Shown here piece after piece: positions 52,301-59,947 of a DNA stretch of 64,000 nucleotides. Made by a program: the position numbers and the translations under genes. The notes beneath the pieces are model-generated. The model was not told the DNA's origin and searched no databases. It worked only from the letters and a program-made list of their open reading frames with translations. The stretch is from an uncultured Bacteroidales bacterium (GTDB lineage Bacteria > Bacteroidota > Bacteroidia > Bacteroidales > Muribaculaceae), in contig CACYQB010000003.1 of assembly GCA_902776435.1 (NCBI GenBank), positions 1 through 64,000 of the forward strand. Direction: 5' to 3'. Numbering within the stretch: position 1 is the stretch's first letter; every line of letters begins with the position of its first letter.

Positions 52301-55259
52301 TGTGGGCATAGTCTTTGCCGGTGTGGTTTGCATCGTAGGCCGTACCCTGGCCACCTACCAGGCTAGTGCAATTCTGGAACATATAATTAGCATAAGAGGA
52401 AATTGAGATACCAGCAGTACTCCACTGGTCACCCACATAGATGGTGGCAAGATGGCTGCATCCATAAAACATTCTCAACATGATACTCACATTGGCGGTG
52501 TTGAGGCTGCTCAAGTCTAGGCGGGTTAAACCGGTACATCCTTCAAACATCGAAGCTGTGGTAGTGGCTTGGGATGCGTCGAAATTGCTCAGATCAAGAC
52601 TCGTTAAACCACTGCAGCTCTGGAATATACTGCCAAAATTTTGCACCTTGGAGGTGTTGAAACCACTCACGTCGATGCTCGCTAGGCTGCTGCAGTCCTG
52701 GAACATGCTACACATATTGGTCACTTCGGACGTGTTGAGGTACTGCGTCATGCCTGTAATTGACTGAAGATTTCCCATACCATTAAACCAATAAAAGGTA
52801 GTAGTGGGAAGGGCATCGGCAAATGACGGGTCAAACACCACCTGGGTGACAGATGAATTAATGCCGTCAGAGTACCAACCAGGCTGGGATGTTCCCACAT
52901 TCAGGTCATAGGTCGTGCCCTCGCGCGTGCTGCGCTGGTTATCGTAGTAGAACGTGAGCGATGTGTTGTCTGAAGTATATACGGCATAGGCCTTGGGCGC
53001 ATTGATATCGGTGAGGTAGCCAGGGTTGCTGGGGCCGCCGTCAACGTGGGCGTAGTCAGCGTTTACATGGTTAGCATCATAGGTCGTTCCAGCGCCTCCC
53101 ACCAGGCTGGTGCAGCCTACAAACATATTTGTTGATTCTGTCAATGCATTCATGTCCCATCCTTCTCCCACATAGATGGTCGCCAAGTTGTCACAATTCT
53201 GGAACATGCTAGTTGTTATTGTCACCTTATTGGTATTGAAACCGCTCAGGTCAAGACTCGTCAGCCCAGAGCAGCCACTGAACATGCCCATCATATTTGT
53301 TGTCTTATCCGTGTTGAAACCGCTCAAGTCAAGATTTGTCAATTTGTTGCAGTTCAAGAATATATAGGTCATGTTAATTACCTGGGATGTGTTGAGATAC
53401 TGCGCCAAGCCTGTAATTGACTGGAGGTTTTCCATTTCGGCGAACCACCCGAAGGTCGAAACGGGACGGGCATCGGCAAATGACGGGTCAAAAACAACGT
53501 ATTTGACATATTCTTCAATGCTGCTTGTCCCTATAACCCAAGAGGGAAAAATGGGTTCATCCACGTCTAAGTTGATACCATAGGTCGTGCCCGTGCGGAT
53601 GCTGCGTTCCATGTCGTAGTAGAACGTCAGCGTCGTGTTGTCTGCAGTATATACCGCATAGGCCTCGGGCTCGGCGGGCGCATTGATATCGGTGAAGTAA
53701 CCGGGGTCGCTGGGACCGCCATCGATGTGGGCATAGGCGGCATCCACATGGTTGGCGTCGTAGGTCGTGCCCTTACCGCCCACCAGGCTGGTACAGCCAT
53801 CAAACATGTTAAGGGAATTGGTGACACTTGCTGTACTCCATCCTTCTCCCACATAGATGGTCGCCAAGTTGTCGCAATTCTGGAACATGCTATTTGTTAT
53901 TGTTACCCTAGCAGTATTGAAATTGCTCAAGTCAAGTTCAGTCAAGCCTATACCACTGAACATACCCATCATATATTTTGCCTTTTCGGTGTTGAAACCG
54001 CTCAGGTCAAGATTTGTCAATTTTTTGCAGTCCAAGAACATATAGGTCATGTCAGTTACCCGTGAAGTGTTAAGATACTGCGTCATGCCTGTAATTGACT
54101 CGAGGTTTTCCATCCTGCCGAACCAACCGCAAATCGAGGTGGGATTGGCATTAGCAAATGACGGGTCAAAAACAACGTATTTGACATACTCTTCAATGCT
54201 GGATGTTCCCAAAACCCAGGAGGGTAACATCCCCATACCATTACCGCTTAAGTTGATATCAAAAATTGTGCCCTCGCGGATGCTGCGCAGTTTATCGTAG
54301 TAGAACGTCAGCGTAGTGTTCGACGGCGTGTAGCAGGCATAGGCCTCAGGCCCTGTGGGCGCATTGATATCGGTGAAGTAGCCCGGGTTGCTGGGGCCTC
54401 CGTCGATGTGGGCATAGGTGGCATTCGTGTACATACTACTGTAGGTTGTGCCATGGCCGCCCACCAGTTTATCACATCGGTTGAACATTTGTCCGGAGTT
54501 GGTAACGGCATCCGTGCTCCACTCGTCACCGACATAGATGGTGGTTAAATTGCTGCAGCCATCGAACATGCAATACATGTTAGTCACCTGAGCTGTGTAG
54601 AAGCTGCTCAAGTCAAGACTCGTCAGACCCGAACAGCCGTTGAACATAAAGGCCATGTTTGTCACCTGAGCGGTGTTGAAGCCGCTCACGTCAAGGCTAG
54701 TCAGACCCGAACAGCCTTTGAACATGCTGTTCATCTCGGTCACGTTGGCTGTGTTAAAACTGCTCACGTCAAGGCTTGTCAAACCCGAGCATATATTGAA
54801 CATATTGCTCATATTTGTAACGTTGCGGGTGTCGAAGTGGCTCAAGTCGAGACTCGCCAAGGCGCTGCAATTGTAGAACATGTTCGACATACTTAATACC
54901 TCCGATGTGTTCAGGTATTCAATTCCAATAATGGATGCCAGCTGTGACATGCCATTAAACCAGTAGTTTGTCCCTACAGGACGGGCGTCGGCAAAAGAGG
55001 GGTCAAACACCACCTGGGTGACAAACTGGTGTATATTGTCAGAATACCATCCTGGGACACCACTTGAAGAGTTCAGGTTGTAGGTCGTGCCCGGGCGGGA
55101 ACTGCGCTGGTTGTCGTAGTAGAACGTCAGCTTGGTGTTCGAGGGCGTGTAGCAGGCATAGGCCTCGGCTGCCTTTGCAGCCACCGATGTGAGCATCAGC
55201 AGCAGCAACATCATGAGCCAGCGGCCCATGGACTGTTTGAAAAGTCTAAATAGTGCCAT
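49398..55259 (-). CDS. Giant BspA-like (DUF285) leucine-rich-repeat surface protein with dockerin-like C-terminus
   Basis: This 1953-residue exported protein (ATG at 55259; the upstream in-frame codon is TTG) has a signal peptide (about 1-31, MMLLLLMLTSVAAKA). Seven large modules follow. Each opens with EAYACYTPSNTTLTFYYD or a variant, then VVFDPSFADARP, SITGMxYLNTSEVTNM and a variable number of 22-residue DUF285 LRRs (consensus FNTxxVTNMxxMFxxCSxLTSLDLS), and closes with TIYVGDxWST, SLVGGxGTTYDANH and YAHIDGGPSNPGYFTDIN. The last 60 residues hold two dockerin-like repeats (DVNGDGYVRINDVTALIDYLL and a second copy). Such proteins act in adhesion to host or bacterial surfaces. The gene is monocistronic with a consensus promoter. 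Confidence 0.93.
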   Translation of the reverse strand: MALFRLFKQSMGRWLMMLLLLMLTSVAAKAAEAYACYTPSNTKLTFYYDNQRSSRPGTTYNLNSSSGVPGWYSDNIHQFVTQVVFDPSFADARPVGTNYWFNGMSQLASIIGIEYLNTSEVLSMSNMFYNCSALASLDLSHFDTRNVTNMSNMFNICSGLTSLDVSSFNTANVTEMNSMFKGCSGLTSLDVSGFNTAQVTNMAFMFNGCSGLTSLDLSSFYTAQVTNMYCMFDGCSNLTTIYVGDEWSTDAVTNSGQMFNRCDKLVGGHGTTYSSMYTNATYAHIDGGPSNPGYFTDINAPTGPEAYACYTPSNTTLTFYYDKLRSIREGTIFDINLSGNGMGMLPSWVLGTSSIEEYVKYVVFDPSFANANPTSICGWFGRMENLESITGMTQYLNTSRVTDMTYMFLDCKKLTNLDLSGFNTEKAKYMMGMFSGIGLTELDLSNFNTARVTITNSMFQNCDNLATIYVGEGWSTASVTNSLNMFDGCTSLVGGKGTTYDANHVDAAYAHIDGGPSDPGYFTDINAPAEPEAYAVYTADNTTLTFYYDMERSIRTGTTYGINLDVDEPIFPSWVIGTSSIEEYVKYVVFDPSFADARPVSTFGWFAEMENLQSITGLAQYLNTSQVINMTYIFLNCNKLTNLDLSGFNTDKTTNMMGMFSGCSGLTSLDLSGFNTNKVTITTSMFQNCDNLATIYVGEGWDMNALTESTNMFVGCTSLVGGAGTTYDANHVNADYAHVDGGPSNPGYLTDINAPKAYAVYTSDNTSLTFYYDNQRSTREGTTYDLNVGTSQPGWYSDGINSSVTQVVFDPSFADALPTTTFYWFNGMGNLQSITGMTQYLNTSEVTNMCSMFQDCSSLASIDVSGFNTSKVQNFGSIFQSCSGLTSLDLSNFDASQATTTASMFEGCTGLTRLDLSSLNTANVSIMLRMFYGCSHLATIYVGDQWSTAGISISSYANYMFQNCTSLVGGQGTAYDANHTGKDYAHIDGGLSNPGYFTDANASTELMAYACYTPSNTTLTFYYDTERYNHGGRSYDLNTGNNNPDWLIESSVTRVVFDPSFAAVRPTTTYSWFYDMQNLISITGMEYLNTSEVTNMNNMFWSCSSLTSLDLSHFNTAAVTDMGNMFTSCWSIDSLDLSSFNTANVTNMGNMFSYCYSLESIDLSSFNAANLTNMSYMFNECSGLTSLDMSHFNTEKVTTMFSMFYGCSSLTSLDVSGFNTANVTEMDYMFDGCSGLTSLDVSSFNTANVTGMSFMFAGCSGLTSLDLSSFNTASATNMSGMFEGCSSLTSLDLSSFNTASVEYMITMFSSCSQLETIYVVDNWNMDALIVSADMFWGCSSLVGGMGTTFDADHIDATYAHIDGGPSNPGYFSVGNEAYACYTPSNTTLTFYYDDQRSSREGTTYDLNEDENDTGWDTDGTNALVTKVVFDPSFADARPTTTCDWFYKMEKLESITGISYLNTSAVTTMRWMFEACTKLTNIDLSHFNTSKVTNMAGMFAFCTSLTNLDVSSFNTSQVTNMGMMFFGCKGLKSLDLSSFNTSKVTIMFDMFHYSNSLRTITVSSDWSTAAIMDSGNMFGECTSLVGGMGTTFDADHIDATYAHIDGGPSNPGYFTDINASTEPEAYAVYTADNTTLTFYYDTERSIREGTTFDMPAENSHPGWYDDVTNTAVTQVVFDDSFADARLTTTNYMFYYMNQLTTFTGIENLNTSSVTSMLSMFEGCSRLSNIDLSGFDTENVTNMGAMFYSCNRLTSIDVSGFNTDNVTSMYAMFTGCRALTSLDVSSLNTANVTNMSYMFTGCNQLSSLDLSNFNTGKVRSMQYMFQNCTMLSTIYVGDAWSTTTVNSSDNMFQNCISLVGGQGTAYDANHTGKDYAHIDGGPSNPGYFTEKQAFLLGDVNGDGYVRINDVTALIDYLLSGDGSGINVDAADCNHDNDVRINDVTALIDYLLSGSW
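50421..50518 (-). repeat. Near-identical 98-base segment shared by two LRR modules
   Basis: 50421-50518 and 51147-51244 differ at only about two positions over 98 bases, within the closing part of modules 6 and 5. Such stretches are substrates for recombination that could add or remove whole modules. Confidence 0.75.
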
Positions 55260-55308
55260 AATGATCAAGATTTATTTAGGTTAATAATATTTGGATGTTA
55301 TTTGACCC

Positions 55309-55339
55309 CAAATATAACAAAATATTCACAATAAACAAA
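55309..55339 (-). promoter_or_regulatory. Consensus promoter of the LRR protein gene
   Basis: Minus-strand TTTG (plus 55336-55339), 19 bases, TATATTTG (plus 55309-55316): a full match to the Bacteroidetes promoter. The leader is about 45 bases. Confidence 0.8.
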
Positions 55340-55425
55340 AAAATCAAACAGTTTTTTAGCTTTTAGACGCTAGAATTTCGGTATCGGGTACATCCGCGCG
55401 ATGAAAATAAACTACTGATACTCAG

Positions 55426-55587
55426 CTCCCCCTCTTGGATAAGAGGGGGCCGGGGGGCGTCGATACCACCGATAGCAGACACTGACATAGTATCATCAAT
55501 AGCAGACACTGTCATAGTATCATCAAAAGCAGACATTGACATAGTATCATCAACGCCCCCTTGCCCCCTCTAATCTTAGAGGGTGAG
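55426..55587. mobile_element. MITE-like element: 35-bp inverted repeats around three 27-bp tandem repeats
   Basis: The left arm 55426-55460 and right arm 55553-55587 are imperfect inverted repeats over 35 bases (about 27 matches). Each arm is also an internal hairpin (CCCTCT...AGAGGG). Between and slightly into the right arm are three 27-bp direct repeats (55474-55500, 55501-55527, 55528-55554) built around CATAGTATCATCAA. There is no coding capacity. No clear target-site duplication was seen, so mobility is inferred from form only. Confidence 0.65.
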
Positions 55588-55785
55588 AGGCTAACGCAAT
55601 GATTCACAGAAAACAATTTTGCCGAACTCACTTTACTTATTATTTTGTTTGCTTTCTCGGCCACCAGTCCGCTTAAAACCAGAGTCAACTTTTTCCAGGC
55701 AAAGACGCATATATAGTGGAAAGGGTGGAAAGAGTGAAAAAACGAAAACAAAGGCCGTGAACTCTAAAAATATGTTTTCCGTTGC

Positions 55786-55815
55786 TTGTCATGTAGGAAA
55801 AATGCAGTATCTTCG
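55786..55815 (+). promoter_or_regulatory. Probable dxr promoter
   Basis: TTG (55786-55788), 19 bases, TATCTTCG (55808-55815), close to TAnnTTTG. The ATG is 22 bases downstream. Confidence 0.55.
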
Positions 55816-55836
55816 CAGTTTGTAACAAAATAATGT

Positions 55837-57018
55837 ATGGGAGAAACCAAACGAAATATCGCGGTGCTGGGCAGCACGGGTTCCATCGGGCGGCAGACGC
55901 TCGACATCATTGCTGAGTATCCCGACCTGTTCAACGCCTGGTTGCTGGTGGCACGCAGCAGTGCCGACCTGCTCATTCAGCAGGCGCGCCAGATGCGCCC
56001 CCACATGGTGATTATTGCCGATGAGCAGTACTACGAGTACGTGCGGGATGCGCTGGAGGACACCGACATCGAGGTGGCAACAGGCAGCGCTGCCATCGCC
56101 CAGGCTGTCACCGCCCCCGAGATAGACACGGTGGTCACCGCCATGGTGGGATATAGCGGGCTGGATTCGACGATAGCCGCCATCGGAGCGGGCAAGCGCA
56201 TCGCCCTGGCCAACAAGGAAACGCTGGTAGTCGCCGGCGAACTGATCGACCGCCTGTTGAAAGACTCCACGAGTGTGCTCTACCCTGTTGACAGCGAGCA
56301 CGGCGCCTTCTACCAGTGCCTGGTGGGCGAACGCATGCAGGATGTCGATAAATTGTGGCTCACGGCCTCGGGTGGTCCCTTCCGTACCGTGCCCCGTGAG
56401 CGGCTGGAGACCGTTACTGCTGCCGATGCACTGAAGCATCCCAACTGGTCGATGGGAGCCAAAATCACCATCGACTCGGCAACGATGATGAACAAGGGCT
56501 TTGAGATGATCGAGGCGCGTTGGCTCTTCGGCATCATGCCCGATAACATCGAAATCGTGGTACACCCGCAGTCTATTATCCACTCGATGGTGGCCTTCAA
56601 GGATGGTTCTGTCAAGGCTCAGTTAGGCCTGCCCGACATGCATCTGCCCATCCGTTACGCCCTGGGCCTGCCTGACCGCCGACTGGCCAGTGACTGCCGC
56701 AAGATGACCATCGAGGACATGGCATCGCTGACGCTGGAACGCCCGGACTTTGACAAGTTCCCACTGCTGGGTACGGCCTATGCCGCCGCCCGCAAGGGAG
56801 GCACCGCCCCCTGTGTGATGAATGCCGCCAATGAGATTGCCGTAGCCGCCTTCCTGCAAGACAAAATCAAGTTTACTGATATTTATAAAATCATTGAACA
56901 GACGATGGAGCAGGCACCTCACATGGCCCATCCCACCCATGAGGACTATGTGGCCAGCAATGCCGATGCCCGCACCCGCGCCTCACGCCTCGTCGAGAAG
57001 CTGCAATTCAACAACTAA
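55837..57018 (+). CDS. dxr: 1-deoxy-D-xylulose-5-phosphate reductoisomerase
   Basis: This is the second enzyme of the non-mevalonate isoprenoid pathway (DXP to MEP with NADPH), 393 residues, cytoplasmic. The NADPH loop is VLGSTGSIGRQTLDI near residue 10-22. ALANKETLVVAG and the metal- and substrate-binding VDSEHGAFYQCL follow, then LTASGGPFR, HPNWSMGAKITIDSATMMNKGFEMIEA and VHPQSIIHSMV. Length and motifs are complete. rseP follows after 42 bp, the usual dxr-rseP order in Bacteroidetes. Confidence 0.97.
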   Translation: MGETKRNIAVLGSTGSIGRQTLDIIAEYPDLFNAWLLVARSSADLLIQQARQMRPHMVIIADEQYYEYVRDALEDTDIEVATGSAAIAQAVTAPEIDTVVTAMVGYSGLDSTIAAIGAGKRIALANKETLVVAGELIDRLLKDSTSVLYPVDSEHGAFYQCLVGERMQDVDKLWLTASGGPFRTVPRERLETVTAADALKHPNWSMGAKITIDSATMMNKGFEMIEARWLFGIMPDNIEIVVHPQSIIHSMVAFKDGSVKAQLGLPDMHLPIRYALGLPDRRLASDCRKMTIEDMASLTLERPDFDKFPLLGTAYAAARKGGTAPCVMNAANEIAVAAFLQDKIKFTDIYKIIEQTMEQAPHMAHPTHEDYVASNADARTRASRLVEKLQFNN

Positions 57019-57060
57019 CATCAACAGATTAAAAAACAAAGATTACATACAAAAAATTAA

Positions 57061-58578
57061 ATGGACTTATCATTCTTTACGACCGCATCATTCTGGATCA
57101 AAACGCTTGAACTGATATTAGCACTCAGTATCCTTGTTCTGTTTCATGAATTAGGTCATTATTCGTTCGCACGACTCTTTGGCGTGTGGGTAGAAAAATT
57201 CTATTTATTCTTTAACTACAAGTTCAGCCTGGCCAAATGGAAACCAGGCAAGTACCTCAAGTGGTTCTCTACAGGCCGTGAGATGGGAGCCATGGAAACA
57301 CCCGTCGAGAGTCAAATCGAAGCACGGGAAGTGAAAAAAATTGAATCCACTGAAGCAAAGAAATCAAAACAAACAGTAGCGGATGCTGCTGATGAAAACA
57401 AGAACTCATGGCGTGCCACCGAGTATGGCATCGGCTGGATTCCCCTGGGTGGTTACTGTGCCATCGCGGGTATGATTGACGAGTCGATGAATACCGAGGC
57501 CATGAAGCAGCCCGCCAAGCCGTGGGAGTTCCGTAGCAAACCCGCCTGGCAGCGCCTGCTGATCATGCTGGGTGGTGTGCTGTTCAATTTCCTGCTAGCC
57601 ATCATCATCTATTCAGGCATCGTCTATAGCCAGGGTGAGCAGTTCATTAAGTTTGCAGATGCCACCGAGGGCATGAACTACTGCGAGACAGCCCATAAGG
57701 TGGGCTTCGTGGATGGTGACATCCCCCTGGCAGCCGACGGCCACGAATTGGTGACCATGAACCCCGAGGATCTGCAGGCCATGTTAACGGCCAAGCAGGT
57801 TACCGTGCTGCGCAACCACAAGGACACTGTCACGCTCAATCTGCCCAAGGATTTCATCTTCCAGGTCGATGAGGAGGCGCGAGAGGGCGGTGCATTCATG
57901 GAGTACCGCTGGCCCGTGGTGGTTTCCCAGACGCTGCTCAACCAGGGCGGCGAGAAAGCAGGCCTAAAGGACGGTGACCGCATGGTGGCCGTAAATGGCG
58001 TGCCCACCCCCGACTACTTCACCTTTACCGCCGAGTTGAGCAAGAACCAGGGAAAGAACGTCAGCCTTGACTACATGCGAGACGGCCAGGTAATGAACGC
58101 CGCCAGCGTGCCTGTCGATGGCGAAGGCCACATCGGTATCCTGCTCACTGAGCCCATCAAGATATTCAAACCCACCATCATCCACTATAACCTGTTACAG
58201 TCCATTCCCCGTGGCATCCAGATGGGTTGGGACAAGATGGTGAACTATGTGAAGCAGCTCAAACTCATCTTCACCCCGCAAGGAGCAAAGAGTGTGGGTA
58301 GCTTCGGCGCTATCGGCAGCATTTTCCCGCCCACATGGGACTGGGTTAACTTCTGGAACGTTACAGCGTTTATCTCCATCATCCTGGCGGTAATGAACGT
58401 GCTTCCTATCCCCATCCTGGATGGTGGCCACGTGCTGTTCCTGCTCTATGAGATGATTACAAGGCGTCAGCCGAGCGAGAAATTCCAGGAGATATCGATG
58501 AAAATCGGTATGGCTTTCATCATTGCCCTGATGGCACTGGCCATCGGTAACGACATCTTCAGGTTCGTAATCAAGTGA
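57061..58578 (+). CDS. rseP: RseP-type site-2 intramembrane metalloprotease with an unusual insertion
   Basis: This 505-residue inner-membrane protease has zinc motif HELGH at 29-33 (LVLFHELGHYSFARLFG) and the second zinc ligand in PIPILDGGHVLF (about 450), with a PDZ region between (LLNQGGEKAGLKDGDRMVAVNGVPTPDY). It releases membrane-bound regulators after a first cut. Bacteroidetes orthologues are usually about 440-460 residues. Here about 50 charged residues (about 70-118, with EAREVKKIESTEAKKSKQ) are inserted before TEYGIGWIPLGGYC. It is 42 bp after dxr. A five-unit TTAGG array starts 3 bases after the stop. Confidence 0.93.
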   Translation: MDLSFFTTASFWIKTLELILALSILVLFHELGHYSFARLFGVWVEKFYLFFNYKFSLAKWKPGKYLKWFSTGREMGAMETPVESQIEAREVKKIESTEAKKSKQTVADAADENKNSWRATEYGIGWIPLGGYCAIAGMIDESMNTEAMKQPAKPWEFRSKPAWQRLLIMLGGVLFNFLLAIIIYSGIVYSQGEQFIKFADATEGMNYCETAHKVGFVDGDIPLAADGHELVTMNPEDLQAMLTAKQVTVLRNHKDTVTLNLPKDFIFQVDEEAREGGAFMEYRWPVVVSQTLLNQGGEKAGLKDGDRMVAVNGVPTPDYFTFTAELSKNQGKNVSLDYMRDGQVMNAASVPVDGEGHIGILLTEPIKIFKPTIIHYNLLQSIPRGIQMGWDKMVNYVKQLKLIFTPQGAKSVGSFGAIGSIFPPTWDWVNFWNVTAFISIILAVMNVLPIPILDGGHVLFLLYEMITRRQPSEKFQEISMKIGMAFIIALMALAIGNDIFRFVIK

Positions 58579-58581
58579 TTA

Positions 58582-58616
58582 TTAGGCTTTAGGTATTAGG
58601 TTTTAGGCTTTAGGTG
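58582..58616 (+). repeat. Post-stop heptamer array after rseP
   Basis: TTAGGCT, TTAGGTA, TTAGGTT, TTAGGCT, TTAGGTG: five exact 7-base steps beginning 3 bases after TGA. Two degenerate units (TTAGGCA, TTAG) follow at 58624-58634. Confidence 0.9.
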
Positions 58617-58640
58617 TCATACGTTAGGCATTAGTAACTA

Positions 58641-58689
58641 TACTTAAAACTAAAAACTAAGGACTAAGGACTTAAAACTAACAACTCAA
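58641..58689 (+). repeat. Pre-start heptamer array before rlmI
   Basis: TACTTAA, AACTAAA, AACTAAG, GACTAAG, GACTTAA, AACTAAC, AACTCAA: seven 7-base units ending 7 bases before the ATG. Its reverse complement reads as TTAGTTT/TTAGTCC units, so it is inverted relative to the array after rseP and could pair with it (TTAGGTTTTAG against CTAAAAACTAA has one mismatch in 11). Confidence 0.85.
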
Positions 58690-58696
58690 AACAAAA

Positions 58697-59878
58697 ATGA
58701 CATACAAGGCAGTAACATTGAAGCGCGGCAAGGAGGAGTCCCTCCAGCGATTCCACCCCTGGGTGTTCTCGGGAGCCATCGCCGCTGCCGACGACACCAT
58801 TGAGGAGGGTGACCTGGTGACCGTGTATGCCCACGACGGCACACTCATCGGTAACGGCCACAGCCAAATCGGGAGTATCGCCGTGAGGATGCTCACCTTT
58901 GACGACACCGCCATCGACGAGGCCTTCTTCGAGCAACGCCTCAACGACGCTTACCGGATGCGTCAGGCACTGGGGCTGCAACGCGAGGACAATAACGCCT
59001 TCCGCCTGGTACATGGCGAGGGAGATTTCCTGCCAGGTCTTGTGGTGGACATTTATGGTCCCACCGCTGTTATGCAGGCCCATTCGCCAGGCATGCACTT
59101 CGCCCGCAACATCATTGCCAAGGCATTGACCCAGTTGCCTGGAGTGAACAACGTGTATTATAAGAGTGAGACTACCCTGCCCTACAAGGCCCACCTTGAC
59201 CCGATGAACGATTACATCATCGGCGGCATGGAGACCGACGAGGCACTGGAAAACGGCCTGCGCTTCCACGTGGACTGGCTCAAGGGCCAGAAGACGGGAT
59301 TCTTCGTCGACCAGCGCGAGAACCGCAGCCTGCTCGAGCATTACAGCAAGGGAAGACGGGTGCTCAACATGTTCTGCTACACGGGCGGATTCTCGGTCTA
59401 TGCCCTGCGTGGTGGTGCCACACTGGTTCACTCGGTAGACAGTTCGGCCAAGGCTGTACGACTCACCGACGACAATGTGGCGCTGAATTTCGCCCCCGAT
59501 GACGGCCGCCACAAGTCTTTTGCTGAGGATGCCTTCAAGTTCCTGGATAACATGGAGAAGGAGGCCTATGACCTCGTTATCCTGGATCCCCCGGCCTTTG
59601 CCAAACACAAGAGCGCCCTGCGCAACGCACTGGTGGGTTACCGCCGCCTGAATGCCAAGGCGCTGGAGAAGATGCCTCACGGCAGCATCCTGTTCACGTT
59701 CTCCTGCTCTCAGGCAGTGAACAAGGAGCAATTCCGACTGGCCGTTTTCAGTGCTGCCGCACAGACGCGCCGCAAGGTACGCATCCTGCACCAGCTCACC
59801 CAGCCCGCCGACCATCCCATCAACATCTACCACCCCGAGGGCGAATACCTCAAGGGCTTGGTCCTGTATGTGGAATGA
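58697..59878 (+). CDS. rlmI: RlmI-type class I SAM-dependent 23S rRNA (cytosine-5) methyltransferase
   Basis: This 393-residue methyltransferase has an N-terminal PUA domain (1-75, VTLKRGKEESLQRFHPWVFSGAI), an EEHD-like middle domain (FRLVHGEGDFLPGLVVDIYG) and a Rossmann catalytic domain: GFFVDQRENRSLL, VLNMFCYTGGFSVYALRGGA (SAM loop), VDSSAKAV, then LVILDPPAFAKHK and FTFSCSQAVN with the catalytic cysteine region. It methylates 23S rRNA, or a closely related position, in the cytoplasm. It stands alone between arrays and a lipoprotein gene. Confidence 0.92.
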   Translation: MTYKAVTLKRGKEESLQRFHPWVFSGAIAAADDTIEEGDLVTVYAHDGTLIGNGHSQIGSIAVRMLTFDDTAIDEAFFEQRLNDAYRMRQALGLQREDNNAFRLVHGEGDFLPGLVVDIYGPTAVMQAHSPGMHFARNIIAKALTQLPGVNNVYYKSETTLPYKAHLDPMNDYIIGGMETDEALENGLRFHVDWLKGQKTGFFVDQRENRSLLEHYSKGRRVLNMFCYTGGFSVYALRGGATLVHSVDSSAKAVRLTDDNVALNFAPDDGRHKSFAEDAFKFLDNMEKEAYDLVILDPPAFAKHKSALRNALVGYRRLNAKALEKMPHGSILFTFSCSQAVNKEQFRLAVFSAAAQTRRKVRILHQLTQPADHPINIYHPEGEYLKGLVLYVE

Positions 59879-59947
59879 TGTACACGCGTGGAAAAAATGG
59901 GAAAAAAAGAAAAAACGAATTAATCATAAATAATAGTTATCAAGACA

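Larger units (their letters stand above)
55260..55836. other. 577-bp gap between the LRR gene and dxr
   Basis: It contains the LRR promoter (55309-55339), a 162-bp inverted-repeat element with internal tandem repeats (55426-55587) and the dxr promoter (55786-55815). No convincing reading frame. Confidence 0.65.

Noticed and set aside
50241-52767. Several plus-strand frames across the LRR gene
   Set aside because: They repeat with the modules of the LRR gene and are its antisense translation.
55474-55554. CRISPR array at the 27-bp repeats
   Set aside because: The three repeats are directly adjacent without spacers and no cas gene is nearby.
58664-59833. Minus-strand open frame of 389 codons opposite rlmI
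   Set aside because: rlmI has full PUA and methyltransferase motifs on the plus strand; the antisense translation has no recognisable features.
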